Shown: positions 27,501 through 33,746, counted from the first letter of the stretch. The stretch: 64,000 nucleotides of DNA from Variovorax sp. KBW07 (GCF_003852515.1 NZ_QAJK01000065.1:30029-94028), one strand, 5' to 3'. Made by a program: numbers and translations. Notes: generated from the letters alone by a model not told the origin.

Positions 27501-29301
27501 GCTCGCCGGCATAGCCGTTGACGCCCGGCGCCACGCGCACGAGGTCGCGGCGGTCGATCCACATGTCGAGGTTGTTCAGGCGCTTGCTGTCGCGGTTGAG
27601 CGGCGCATCGCGCTGCTCGTTGCCCTGCACGTTGATCTTCACGTTGTTGGACGCCATGGCCACGCTGACGCCGACCGCGCCGGCCACGTCGATGGCGGCA
27701 CCGCTTGCCACGCGCGTGCGGCGCTCGGCGCGCGCCTGCACCTGGCCGCCGGTGGCCAAGGTGAGCGAGCCGCCGTCGAAGTTGATGTCGCCGGCCGAAT
27801 CGATCTTCACCAGCGACTGGTCGCGGCGGTTGTAGCCGCCGTCACTCAATCGCATCGAGTCTTTCAGCAGGGCGTCGCGCTGCACGTCCAGCGCGGTCGC
27901 GCCGTCGGTCTCCAGCATGACGGCCGTGATGCCCTGCGGCGCCAGCGTCACGCGGGCCTCGGTCGCATCGCCCAGCGCCCTCAGGTGCACCGTGCCGCGG
28001 GTGTTGACCGAGGTGCTGGACAGCAGCACGCCCTGCTGCTCCACCGTCTTGCCGACCAGGGTCACGTCGCCCGTCGGGGCGGCGATCAGGCCGGTGTTGC
28101 GCACGCGGCCGGCGGCGCTGCCGGCCAGGCGCAGCGGATCGACCTCGTTGCCGCGCGTGCTCGAGTCGCTGTTGCCGTCGGTGCCCATGCCCTTGCGGAT
28201 CACGAAGGCGTCGCCGGCGGCCAGCACGGTCTGGCCACTGGCCGTGGTGATGCTGCCGTGGTTGTGCGCCTCGCGCCCGGCCAGCAGCACGTAGCCACCG
28301 CCTTCGGTCACGCTGGTGGGCCGGCGCGTGGCAATGCGCGCACCGGGCTCCACCACCACGTCGGCGGTGGCCGCGCCGTGGCTGGCGCTGGTGGCATCGA
28401 GCACCAGGTCGTTGGCCAGCACTGGCACCTGGCTGCTGCCGCGCGCTTCGCTGTATAGGCCCTTCCTGAACTGCGCGTCGGTCATGCCAACGGCCGCGGC
28501 CACCAGGTTGCGCGTGTCGACCTGGCTGCTGCCGCTGAACACGATGCCGTTGCGGTTGACCACCATCACCGTGCCGTCGGCCTGAATCTGCCCCTGGATC
28601 TGCGAGGGCCGCGCCTTCGGGTCGTTCACGCGGTTGAGCACGGACCAGCTGGCCTGCTGGTCGAACTTCAGCGTGGTGTTGCGGCCGACGTTGAAGGTCT
28701 CCCAGTTGAGGATGGCCTTGTCGCCCGTCTGCTCGACCGTGACCACCGTGCGACCCGCCACCTGCCGCTGCGAATCGGCAGTGAGCGGACGCGCGTTGAG
28801 CCAGCCGGCGGTGAGCGAGTTGGCGTCGACCTTCAGGCCGCCTTCGGCCAGGCCGTCGGGCACCGAGGGATCGTTCTGCGCGGCCGCGCGCGCCGCGGCC
28901 TGCGCCGACTGTTGCGCCGCAATGGCGCGCGCCGCGAGGTTCAGGTTGCCGATGGATTGCCGCAGCTCTTCGCTGGCGCGCTGCTGCTGCGCCTGCGGCC
29001 CCGACAGCAACGACGCGGGCATGCCGTTGGGCAGCCGGCCCGTGGCGAGCGCGGTGCTCTGCGCCATGTTCTTCTGCGCCATCCAGGCACCGCTGAACGC
29101 CTGCTGCGCCTGCGCGCCATCGAACGCGGCACCGCCGGCCAGAAGCAGTGCGACGGCACGCACCAGTGGCGTGAGCCGCACCTGCATCGATGCGGAGCGA
29201 GAGGAAAAAGAAGAAGAAGAAGAAGGAGAAGAAGAGGAGGAGGACGACGCGTTCGGCGGATTGCGCCGGGACACCGTGCGGCGGCTGCTGGTGCGTTGCA
29301 T
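15598..29301 (-). CDS. Giant filamentous-haemagglutinin-type TpsA exoprotein
   Basis: About 4,567 residues. The N-terminus is an extended Sec signal: a basic region, a 15-residue poly-serine run (about 19-33), a second basic stretch, a hydrophobic core (RLTPLVRAVALLLAGGAA) and a probable AQA cleavage site near residue 65. The TPS secretion domain follows, with NRNGI at about 249-253. The bulk reads as right-handed beta-helix (repeating GxLxI-type strands). The C-terminal few hundred residues look like DUF3739 of FHA-family proteins found with VreARI-type signalling (GDIDLIAPLGTIDAGEAGI). Such proteins cross the outer membrane through a TpsB porin and act in adhesion. No tpsB lies in the window. 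I prefer the ATG at 29301 (GGAAG 5 bases upstream); 29313 (ATG) and 29346 (GTG) are alternatives. Confidence 0.92.
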   Translation of the reverse strand: MQRTSSRRTVSRRNPPNASSSSSSSPSSSSSFSSRSASMQVRLTPLVRAVALLLAGGAAFDGAQAQQAFSGAWMAQKNMAQSTALATGRLPNGMPASLLSGPQAQQQRASEELRQSIGNLNLAARAIAAQQSAQAAARAAAQNDPSVPDGLAEGGLKVDANSLTAGWLNARPLTADSQRQVAGRTVVTVEQTGDKAILNWETFNVGRNTTLKFDQQASWSVLNRVNDPKARPSQIQGQIQADGTVMVVNRNGIVFSGSSQVDTRNLVAAAVGMTDAQFRKGLYSEARGSSQVPVLANDLVLDATSASHGAATADVVVEPGARIATRRPTSVTEGGGYVLLAGREAHNHGSITTASGQTVLAAGDAFVIRKGMGTDGNSDSSTRGNEVDPLRLAGSAAGRVRNTGLIAAPTGDVTLVGKTVEQQGVLLSSTSVNTRGTVHLRALGDATEARVTLAPQGITAVMLETDGATALDVQRDALLKDSMRLSDGGYNRRDQSLVKIDSAGDINFDGGSLTLATGGQVQARAERRTRVASGAAIDVAGAVGVSVAMASNNVKINVQGNEQRDAPLNRDSKRLNNLDMWIDRRDLVRVAPGVNGYAGERWYTGGGLLEVGGYLNTDGHTVGEWAASGGTVAFAGGELVTQRGSLINVAGGTLNVQTGLLQQSWLKGNDGRLYNLSTAPADISYTGLYRGFEDEHARWGKNTTGFFYNALIAPRQRMENGYTVGRDAGQVQVGTRAAVLEGDIDATVFQGDRQQRKRDAGLDSYRQLQAAAPLAGRLVIGGVAPVYDATTGLLRDNPSARVDRVTFADASGSPASPPSLGDALAAGAALPTDLKGHVQIDSGWLRRQRLGGVVAYANDTVAVKSAITVAPGGTIALHAPTVAVDADLVARGGVIALGDLVSRFASVNGGSWVDISIADMLSAGYQPRVAVGEGVRLDARGLWSNIAQSPDRIDGLPYVDGGQVTVRSTGDVALGARSLIDVSGGAALMAGNELRGGRGGDVTLMAAQPGSEGVGPGTLRMDGEVRGHGVKGGGKLTLATGTAISIGQLPAGSDGQLAAGRSSSVHLRLAGDYLIAAGSVIPMDFSITVSRALPGLALKEAVQPDVSPNRTLTTGANWVVPPDTEVYLVDGNIYEAGQMVPSGTVLVGISELAKGYVVPKDVFPSGLPIPAKTTSYKAGALASADTVMPAGTLIAAGKTLPRAVAVQPLLNLDAGLFQSGFAQYTVRGQDGVAVADGTRVDVRMPVQRFDPAAGALMPTGADPSAALPLWTPPVYQDDPLKQKLTQRAGADLTLEAGTVYQRAPLVVGEGAHIALDPGRTLTLRGNDQVTVDGTLSAWGGRVSLLPGEHGIGNQRNLADGMPNARSYWIGEHALIDVAARPVVVTDVLGRRYGQVANGGTIEIGARHVPDAAQVDAADAFVVLRPGARLEASGTSATLDLPGRGATDVASHGGTIALSSFRGLFLDGDMRAAAGGAGAAGGTLALNLDTPIYGLVARYSLKGANVDDAVRVPREMLLAQVQGRSAVADAADLRPGEAHRALAYGAARIGVDRIHDGGFDNLSLLSHGMLSFDGSVDLSLGQSLRLTTSALALADAARPDARVALAAPYIRMAGSGRAQPDDYILPNPVTGSRNAGEGGGTLGVPLVSAGSSLRLDAQLIDLVGSVQQGVRGTIVRNVPEDLVVERNAFDQTLLRSSGDLRFSNGARFYVPGDLTLAAAQIYPATGDSGLVQVGQRSFLDKWGVRQVELDMRRRLVIERVDDTPAMPQSAFGSMTFYAANIEQRGVLRAPLGSITLGNTLDSAAASSVQLHAGSLTSISAEGLLMPYGGTQDGLTYLFNGKDVIYRVPGVGPTITLSGHAVDVREGAVLDMSGGGTLTGTAFLAGRGGSTDARMHPLVQIGAQRKGFVLPTLATNPVYAIVPGAQPLQAPLKGEKGASDPAVGRQITIGAGVPGLPPGTYTLMPSTYALLPGAFRVELNGLASQVGAPGSSTAMRNGSYTAPAQLGVAGTGIHDALPQQAVFTPADVLRTYAQYNETGYADFAVAQAMRDGVPRPLVERDAKSLRLEFGLKGKPGEVPGEPSLRFAGTTRYAPVGDGMGGTALVLGGWSRSFEVLADGAAPTPGYKGTSLHARDLNAIGAAQLNIGGAPVGTTVLDPSAADRLKDARNLGFGSAAEGIVLREGAVLRAGEVFLVTDRRDSGITIESGAGIDTLGRGPAAWDSRRGYIYSPGLRSVLAVSNGWLDVRPPSASAGGETGPGRIDIGVCTSTGNCNAGARLYSEGTITAATDQSFTLGESSRYGTRNLVLALGGINVGSERALADAAARGALPPGLTLNQPLLDRLLRGDTSTGAPALENLVLTVRDAVNFFGSAQLSTIDPATGKSPIERLMLTTPAIHGWGGADDVARIHTDVLVWNGTDTPPGLVAAGGAGTGSGRLQIDARRIELGAARGMRVDTVHEMDRLVLGFGEVRLNASEQVTARHKGSLSVYQSQGAWDEATKGYVRTGGTLRIDTPLLTGDAGSVMRYKAGGDVRVAAPQGAQPGTLTDAEASRALGAEIAIDGRSVALDTSVVLPSGKLVLRADGDVQLQDGARLDLAGRRLRFFDVDKYSWGGDVEIESRKGNVRLAQGAQIDMSAQNNRAGKLTATALDAGAGNVELLGRIAGGSSGEYDAGGTPVPYAAGRIDVRAQRLADFAGLNRRLTDGGVLGERSFQLKQGDLTVGDELKAREINLSVDGGHLTVAGKVDAGGVQVGSIRLAARDGVTIAGNALLDAHGSRLRVDSYGQAIEAPNRAIIEIDSGSGRLVLQNGARMDLRAGTDGTPRAFGTVELNAPRLGGARGSDIDIDASGTLRIDGARTVNVNGFFRYDDAPMGTDPDASGRPYQRIDQAYLQAKHDDSVDFMRNALANGDLVNRRLGGLRAYGDAFHLRPGVQIVSKTPDGDLQIDGDLDLSGFRYDSLNARTQRTGVHGSGEAGALAIRAGGNLKIYGSINDGFDTSALPVTRDDDGWVLLKGRVPFGGDVVVPRGGAVSLAEDTFLQPGRALNFDAPLKPMSLAAGTVLPVRAVLTESYTLPAGTVLGGAVRDAAGNVIHAAGTVLAQPLVLGVNMQLDPGVRLAGAAKVGQMLWPAGVPLPFPNGAVMDVNQPPFYRYNGPVLAREVALRRGAVIPAETIVKLPGGVASVKLRLADADGNQGRNFAIAPMLAEGSQSWSMRLVAGADTQAADSRALQSRGPQRDLLLGDTHYGNGFTKELVSGGKVWAWNQLAADEGYGGKGAILTPEEVSWGMCDFGYCDLVSETPEVWNFKSFPVRQPLFSVVRTGTGDLDLLAGNDFTQRSPYGIYTAGTRASARTDDADFNLPRAKGPSGNVLDGDYPIFEQFVDSQNLYRAWYPDHGGNLRVRVQGDARGDTIGTRGNVRRTTDELGVFRGQPPSAMLGNWLWRQGTGSVVPGADGVPTAWWINFGSYVAGNESSTYDLGGLWPSLVGFTGIGTLGGGNLVFETGGNAGMMEQMGDYSSTYVSRSQGLHLAVGSTGRVTRSGELLLTGGGDLDVRIGGTLNPAPEVRALPTSTTWQAGSVSRLERMRLDLNGVFANLRGALRLESGAVGGIQLDFGFAAPKDSRAQDPYVATSSIASGGPVLIPGDAGVRLDARGDLVLGGVADPGRVPTLTHGTPFSANGKQYQGEGWSWFSLWTPSTAIDLFSAGGNLTPTLGWTDLADRTNHEATDGRFVYPAVLRAVAASGSLYYGNASSGARDVSTGGPLLSPWSLTLAPSPVGPQYAVQRNAQLELLARDSIHAAGYTITPSGADPSRLVNPFQPGFAALGDPLWYGREVIHNAAADALLSSVAGGGQNSSLRFPLFTLTSPSVADVAPTGQQPSRFYAVEGDIVGLRTGSIVYRGSSTGVATPIGIWYEGSGPVAIRAGRDIDGAGTALGEVDGVPQEAVGWYARYFPGKPELSPQPQMLNVGSARGNLIVHRHAGDVSVVEAGRDIRNSSFHIAGPGELALSAGRDVYMADKGELKSLGAIVNVKPGDRSSGAGISVAVGVGRDGPDWAAFAARYLDPKRRAVSGQPFADQPGTALYSYGGELTLAGWLSQQFGYGGDEAGADAYLARKQAEIDGRRGSEGGGNTRRDLAREFGLAKGLHLVNWLRERFGGSNGQGRHFDAATMDARAFFAALPPEQQQVYLRNVYYAELRAGGREYNEEGGPRRGSYLRGREAIATLFPSHGADGGARRYQGDLTMFSSANYYLGSSDPFTKRPQAGRSYLRRDAWNAAGRPNDIGVYDALDAGIHTNFGGNVNILAPGGRTLVGVDGGFVPGEGSGVLTQGAGEVQIYSLGSILLGQSRIFTTFGGGILAWSAEGDINAGRGSKSTVVYTPQRRLYDDAGNVSLSPTTPNTGAGIATLNPIPEVPPGDIDLIAPLGTIDAGEAGIRVSGNVNLAALRVVNAENIQVQGKSTGIPVVAAVNVGALTNASAAAAQAGAAAQEALQRERTAARQALPSVFTVRVLGFGNEPAGGEGSGRGGEGREHTGAAYDPKGVVQVLGAGALTTAQMQSLTPGEQRGLKR
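29200..29246 (-). repeat. GA-rich trinucleotide microsatellite encoding poly-serine
   Basis: A nearly pure purine run on the + strand (AAGAAGAAGAAGAAG and GAGGAGGAGG blocks). Read on the coding strand it is TCT/TCC repeats giving SSSSSSSPSSSSSFSS inside the TpsA signal region. Its repeat unit is three bases, so length changes would stay in frame. Confidence 0.85.
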
Positions 29302-29466
29302 GCGGACTTCCATGGGTTCGTGTTTCGTTGCTCGGTCGGGGGCCACGAAGCGGCAAGGCCCGTGGACTACCGAGCTATGACAGCGAAGGCCAGGCGCGAC
29401 TGCACCATGTCACGAAATCTTCACGAACGCGGAGGTTCGGCGCGGGTCGGCGCGGGCCGGTGCTCG

Positions 29467-30465
29467 TCAGGCGCTGGCGGCGCCCAGCAGCACGATGCCG
29501 CCGGGCAACTGCGTGAGTTCGGCGCCGTACACGTCGCGCACCAGGAAGGCCACGTCGTCCAGCCGGTCGATGGAAAAGCTCGCCTGCACGCGGCTGCGGC
29601 CCAACGCCTCGCTCGTGAGAATCAGCCGGCCGTGGCGGTAGCGGTTGACCTCCGCCACCACCTGCGACAGCGGCACCTGGTCGAACACCAGCTGGCGGCG
29701 CCGCCATGCGATGACCGGGCCGGTGTCCACGCCGGTGACCGCGCCGAGCCCCGCGGGGCCATAGCGCAGCTGCCGCCCTTCGTCGAGCCGCGCATGCTGC
29801 GTGCCTTGCGCCACCTCGACCTGGCCCGACAGGCAGGTCACGCAGACTTCGCCGTCGAGATGGCGGATGTTGAAGCGCGCATGCACCGCCGACACCACGC
29901 CGCCGCCCGCCGCCACAGTGACGCGCGCGGATGCCGCGCCGCCGGCGAGCACCTCGGCCTCGCCGGAAACCAGGTCGATGCTTTCTCCCGCGCCTTCTTG
30001 CGCCGCGCCGTGACGCAGGTTGATGCGCGTCTGCGTGTTCATCTGCAGCACCACGCCGTCGCCCATCGCAACCTCGCGCTGCTCGCCGGTGGCCGTGCGC
30101 AAGTCGGCGCCCCATTCGGTCACCGACGGCCAGAGCGCCAGCGGCGGTGACACCGCGAGGTACGCGACCGAGGCCGCCACCGCGCCGCCCAGGAAGGCGC
30201 GACGGCCGGGCGCCGGCAGGCGGCGGCGGGCCGCCTCGCGCGCCTCTTGCTGCTGCACGCGCTGCGCGGCCGGCGCCATCGCCTGCCACACCTCGCGCGC
30301 CTGCACGAAGGCTTGCGCATGGTCGCGGCTGCGCGCGCACCAGCGACGGAACGCCTGCGCGTCGTCTTCCGTCGCCATTTGCGAGCCGAGCCGCACCACC
30401 CAGGCTTGCGCTTCGCGTTGCAGGGTCTTCATGGCGTCCGTCGCTCCGGGTTCATCAGCGGTCAT
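29467..30465 (-). CDS. FecR-type anti-sigma factor (VreR-like)
   Basis: A 332-residue FecR-family regulator. The cytoplasmic N-terminus resembles the FecR N-terminal domain (EAQAWVVRLGS, then FRRWCARSRDHAQAF). One membrane helix follows (FLGGAVAASVAYLAVSP), then the periplasmic FecR domain (VTEWGADLRTATGEQREVAM, then SGEAEVLAGG) and a C-terminal STN-like region (VFDQVPLSQVVAEVNRYR). It should hold the ECF sigma factor inactive until the STN protein signals. The ATG at 30465 overlaps the sigma gene by 11 bases, implying coupled translation; 30432 is an alternative start. It lies 165 bases upstream of the TpsA gene. Confidence 0.9.
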   Translation of the reverse strand: MTADEPGATDAMKTLQREAQAWVVRLGSQMATEDDAQAFRRWCARSRDHAQAFVQAREVWQAMAPAAQRVQQQEAREAARRRLPAPGRRAFLGGAVAASVAYLAVSPPLALWPSVTEWGADLRTATGEQREVAMGDGVVLQMNTQTRINLRHGAAQEGAGESIDLVSGEAEVLAGGAASARVTVAAGGGVVSAVHARFNIRHLDGEVCVTCLSGQVEVAQGTQHARLDEGRQLRYGPAGLGAVTGVDTGPVIAWRRRQLVFDQVPLSQVVAEVNRYRHGRLILTSEALGRSRVQASFSIDRLDDVAFLVRDVYGAELTQLPGGIVLLGAASA

Positions 30466-31015
30466 CACACGAAGACTGTTTTCCGGCACCGGGACCGAAG
30501 CGCTGGATGAAATCCCTGCCCAGCCGCTCGCAGCAATGCTCCAGGCCCGCACGCAGTTCCTTCTCGACAGTGCGGGCCGACACGCCGTAGCGCGCCGCGA
30601 TGTCCTTGTGCGGCATCTCGTCGACGCGCGCCGCCAGCACGATGGCGCGGCGACGGCGCGGCAACTCCGCCAGCGCGCGCTCCAGCGCCTCGAGTTCGTT
30701 GCGCGCCTCGGCGCTGCGCGCCGGGTCCGCCGCCTCGTCGGCCATGTCGTACAGCGCCTCGACCTCGCCCACGCTCAGCAGCCGCGAATTGCTCTTGCGC
30801 TGGTCTTCCGCCACGTTGAGCGCGATGCGGAACAGATAGGCCGAGGGGTAGCGCACCGCGCTGTGTACAGTGGATTTTTCGACGCGCAGATAGGCTTCCT
30901 GCAGCGCGTCGTTGGCCAGGTCTTCCGAGCCGAGGCGAAGGTGCAGGTGCTTGCGGAACTGCGCATAGCGCGCAAGGAACAGCGCACGCAGCGAGGCCTT
31001 GATCGATTCGGACAT
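30455..31015 (-). CDS. FecI-type ECF RNA polymerase sigma factor (VreI-like)
   Basis: A 186-residue ECF sigma factor. Region 2 is at about residues 10-75 (LRLGSEDLANDALQEAYLRV, then AYLFRIALNVAEDQRK) and region 4 at 105-165 (ALAELPRRRRAIVLAARVDE, then HKDIAARYGVSARTVEKEL). The length and the FecR partner gene identify the FecI group. It likely drives its own operon and the downstream tpsA. It sits 13 bases after the STN/TonB-C gene and overlaps the anti-sigma start, so the three signalling genes form one transcription unit. Confidence 0.92.
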   Translation of the reverse strand: MSESIKASLRALFLARYAQFRKHLHLRLGSEDLANDALQEAYLRVEKSTVHSAVRYPSAYLFRIALNVAEDQRKSNSRLLSVGEVEALYDMADEAADPARSAEARNELEALERALAELPRRRRAIVLAARVDEMPHKDIAARYGVSARTVEKELRAGLEHCCERLGRDFIQRFGPGAGKQSSCDDR

Positions 31016-31028
31016 GCGCGTCGCCGCC

Positions 31029-31829
31029 TCAGCCCCCGGCGCCCACGGCGCCCGCAGCGCTGGTCGCGTGTGCGCCGAGGTAGGGCCGGCAGTCGCGCGC
31101 CGGGTCGGGGCGCGGGGTCAGCAGCAGCGTGATGGGCTGTGCCAACGCGGGCGGCGGTGGCGTGTCCAGGCCGAGCGCGCGCAGGCTGGCGAGCACCGTG
31201 GCGTCGCGCGCCGGCACGCCGCTGCCTTCGAGCACATGCGCGTCGCTGACGCTGCCCGCCGAGTCGATCCACAGCTGGACCGCGAGTCGGTAGCGGCCGA
31301 AAGCGTCGGGCTGCGCGATGCACAGCACGCGCGTGATGGCACCCTGCAGGACGGTCGCGTAGGCACGCAAGGCCGGGCCGCTGCCGGCCAGCGCGGCGCT
31401 GGCGGGTTCGTGCGCTTGCTGTTGTTCTTGTTCTTGCGAACTGCCGGTTGGTGCTTGCAGCGGCACGAGCGTGAACGCGTTGGCGCCGGTGTAGCGCGCC
31501 GCCAAGCCGGTGCCGGTGAGCATGCGCTGCAACGCGTCGCGCGGCGCGAACTCGCCTTGTACCGGCGACGCTTCGCGGCCTTCGGTGAGGCGGCTGGTGA
31601 CGAGTACCGAATGGCCAGTGAGACGGCCGAACACGGCGAGGGAACGCGCCAGCGGCTGAGCCGGGAGGTCGAAATGAAGGGGGGCCGCATCGATCGCCAT
31701 GTCGTCCGGCGATGGTGCTGTTGCCGATGCTGAGGCCGCTGCTGCAGCGTGCGCGGCGCAGATCGCCAGCATCATGACCAGGCACCAGGACAGCGTCAGG
31801 GCACCGCCCGATGCGGAAGTACGTGTCAT
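31029..31829 (-). CDS. STN-domain signalling protein with TonB-C-like domain (VreA-like)
   Basis: A 266-residue exported protein. The N-terminus has a hydrophobic signal segment (about residues 9-31) ending in an alanine-rich stretch. Residues 49-124 are a Secretin/TonB short N-terminal (STN) domain (LHFDLPAQPLARSLAVFGRL, then DALQRMLTGTGLAARY). Residues 160-240 resemble a TonB C-terminal domain (YRLAVQLWIDSAGSVSDAHV). It lacks a TonB-dependent receptor barrel. This STN-plus-TonB-C layout matches VreA of the Pseudomonas VreA-VreI-VreR system, which signals through the anti-sigma factor. I use the ATG at 31829; a TTG at 31853 is possible, and neither has a strong ribosome-binding site. Confidence 0.85.
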   Translation of the reverse strand: MTRTSASGGALTLSWCLVMMLAICAAHAAAAASASATAPSPDDMAIDAAPLHFDLPAQPLARSLAVFGRLTGHSVLVTSRLTEGREASPVQGEFAPRDALQRMLTGTGLAARYTGANAFTLVPLQAPTGSSQEQEQQQAHEPASAALAGSGPALRAYATVLQGAITRVLCIAQPDAFGRYRLAVQLWIDSAGSVSDAHVLEGSGVPARDATVLASLRALGLDTPPPPALAQPITLLLTPRPDPARDCRPYLGAHATSAAGAVGAGG

Positions 31830-32034
31830 GAGGCGGAGGGTCAACGGCAACAACGAAGAGGTCTGGAGCGGCGACTGTCCGCCGCGCGGCCCGGAGCGGT
31901 CCGGGTGAGCGTGCGGGCGAGACTAGCGGGCGTGCGTGACCGACTTGTGACGTTTGGTTTTCGCTTTGGGGGCGGGAGGGGTGGCGTGCGCGAGTCGAGG
32001 GTGCGCAGACTTCATCGGTCTCGAAAGGACACAG
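31830..32034. other. Non-coding region upstream of the signalling operon
   Basis: About 200 bases between the vreA-like start codon and the tRNA-Ser-type terminator hairpin. The promoter of the leftward signalling operon should lie here. No gene is evident. Confidence 0.4.
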
Positions 32035-32076
32035 CCCAAAAAGAAAAGTCCCGTCGCATGGACTGCGCGGGACTTT
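32035..32076 (-). terminator. Intrinsic terminator, probably the displaced tRNA-Ser terminator
   Basis: Nine-base arms AAAGTCCCG (32045-32053) and CGGGACTTT (32068-32076). Read on the minus strand the hairpin is followed by TTTTCTTTTTT. No minus-strand gene lies just upstream of it, but the copied 3' end of tRNA-Ser is 22 bases away in the orientation the tRNA would have had before the island inserted. Confidence 0.8.
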
Positions 32077-32098
32077 CAGGAATTGCCAAGGATCAAAT

Positions 32099-32114
32099 CT
32101 GGCGGAGAGTGTGA
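32099..32114 (-). repeat. Island border direct repeat (att site, distal copy)
   Basis: CTGGCGGAGAGTGTGA, identical to 37469-37484. It duplicates the 3' end of tRNA-Ser including CCA plus one base. It marks the left border of the island, away from the intact tRNA gene. Confidence 0.88.
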
Positions 32115-32280
32115 CCGCACATTGACCAGGCTGTATGCGGGTTTTTTGCCCGTATTCAAAGACTTCCATCATCCTCACCACCAAACAACGAACGCACCTC
32201 GGAATCCGGGCTTTCCCGAAGCGCGTTCCCATCGCAAACCGCCGACATTCGTGTGATTGAAACGAAATGAAAGCGCGACG

Positions 32281-32520
32281 ATGGCTTCCTATAAGCATGA
32301 CGAGTTTCTGACAAAAAATCTCCACGCCGAGTTTGATAAGAGCTACGCCCCTGGGACTGAGGCGGCAAATGCTGGAATCTATCGGTGTACCGGATGCGGC
32401 GATGAGATCGGTATCGCAAAGGGACACAAGCTGCCCCCACAAAATGAACGGCAGCATCCACAAAGGTGTGGCGGGATTCGCTGGCAGTTAGCGGTGTTCG
32501 CGATTCAAGTCAAAAATTGA
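32281..32520 (+). CDS. Small zinc-ribbon-like protein
   Basis: A 79-residue protein with CTGCG at about residues 36-40 and a later single Cys in PQRCGGIRW, the pattern of a small zinc-ribbon-like domain. Similar short proteins with a GIYRCTGCG core occur in many bacterial accessory regions; their function is not known to me. The ATG at 32281 is preferred; a TTG at 32257 would add eight residues. It ends 34 bases before the AlbA_2 gene and probably shares its transcript. It is the first gene inside the island's left border. Confidence 0.65.
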   Translation: MASYKHDEFLTKNLHAEFDKSYAPGTEAANAGIYRCTGCGDEIGIAKGHKLPPQNERQHPQRCGGIRWQLAVFAIQVKN

Positions 32521-32554
32521 TTCGTGAAAAGAAACCGTCCATGAGGCCAGCAAC

Positions 32555-33508
32555 ATGACGGCGGAAGAAATTCTCAGCCTCATCGAAGATCGGACGCAGG
32601 AATCGCTCTACCTTGAGTTCAAGCGAGGTGATTCCCTGGGCCGACAGAACAATCAGCGCGTAGAACTTCTGAAGGACGTGACCGGTTTTGCCAATGCAGA
32701 TGGGGGACGCATCATCTACGGCATCGCCGAGAGCCGGCCAGTCGACGGCATCGCCGCTGCAGATAGTTTGGCGCCCCTTGCCGACCCAACCATTACCCGC
32801 GAGTGGCTAAGCTCGACAATTCACGATCATGCAAGCCCTAGATTTCACGACTTCGATATCGAAGAGATCGCAGTGGAAGGTGGTCGTGTACTGGTCGTCG
32901 ACATCAAGGCTGCAGGCACAGCCCATCAGACCCTGCTTGGGGACCTACGCTACTACCAACGAGCTGGCGTCACCACAAGGCCGCTTGAAGATTTTCGCAT
33001 TCGCGACCTGATGTCGCGCGGCACGCGCCCCCTCGCTGAAGTTGTTGTGCGCACCCAGAACCATGGAATTTCGGCAGATCTTCATCGATACAGTCTTCGA
33101 GTGGCAGTCACGAATGTCGGTAACGTTACGATGGAGAAATGGTGGCTGAACGTTGATGTCCCGGCGGTTGCTTTTCATGACTCGCGATACCAAGGCCAGA
33201 ACCTCGCACGACTTCATGCCTTGTACCAACACATGGCCCAAATGGTGAACCTCCGCGATGGAGGAGAGGTTGCCCGGCTTTCCTTTGGCGATCCTCTAGG
33301 CAATGGAGCTCGCTTCATTCTTCACCCGGGCCAATCTCAGAAATATGACCCTGAACCAGGTCACTTTCCGGAGTTCATCATGGAAGTCGACCACGACAAC
33401 TTTCAGGTGCTGAGTGATATGCAACGTGCACTCACTTGGACCCTGTATTTAAACAATGCTCAGCCAGTCACGGGCATTATTCCCTTTGCTGACTGGTGCC
33501 GCTTCTAG
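32555..33508 (+). CDS. AlbA_2 (Schlafen-type) putative DNA/RNA-binding protein
   Basis: A 317-residue protein. Residues 10-145 show the AlbA_2/Schlafen core: SLYLEFKRGDS, then ELLKDVTGFANADGGRIIYG and a strand-rich region ending YYQRAGVTTRPLEDFRIRDL. In this superfamily the domain binds nucleic acid and in some members cleaves RNA. The C-terminal half (150-317) is unassigned and looks beta-rich. There is no helicase or AAA domain. It follows the zinc-ribbon gene by 34 bases and is followed by 238 non-coding bases. A defence or regulatory role is inferred from the family and island context only. Confidence 0.8.
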   Translation: MTAEEILSLIEDRTQESLYLEFKRGDSLGRQNNQRVELLKDVTGFANADGGRIIYGIAESRPVDGIAAADSLAPLADPTITREWLSSTIHDHASPRFHDFDIEEIAVEGGRVLVVDIKAAGTAHQTLLGDLRYYQRAGVTTRPLEDFRIRDLMSRGTRPLAEVVVRTQNHGISADLHRYSLRVAVTNVGNVTMEKWWLNVDVPAVAFHDSRYQGQNLARLHALYQHMAQMVNLRDGGEVARLSFGDPLGNGARFILHPGQSQKYDPEPGHFPEFIMEVDHDNFQVLSDMQRALTWTLYLNNAQPVTGIIPFADWCRF

Positions 33509-33746
33509 GAAGACTGCGGAAAGTTCCGTTCAGCGTGCCGAGCGCTGAAGAATTTTCTTGATCCCTGGTGAGCTCGCACAGCAGCAGCTTCCTTCTTTAC
33601 CTGTGCGATCAGAGTGGTCGGCGCTAAGGCAAACTACTTCGGTCAGCTCGTTGGTTAAGCCGTCTCGAGGGAGGCCAAAATCGAACCAGCCTCCATGAAT
33701 ATCAGCGCGACTTATCTACGCTGTCTATTGCTTCAGAAAGCTCTCC
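33509..33746. other. Intergenic stretch between AlbA_2 and DUF262 genes
   Basis: 238 bases with no open frame of note. It probably holds the promoter of the DUF262-PIN gene pair. Confidence 0.4.

Noticed and set aside
22912-28458. A 1,848-codon open frame on the + strand
   Set aside because: Also antisense to tpsA, with the same low-complexity Ala/His/Arg composition and no recognisable domain.
30775-32463. A 562-codon minus-strand frame crossing the island border
   Set aside because: It runs antisense to the zinc-ribbon gene and in another frame through vreA and vreI; low complexity and no domains.
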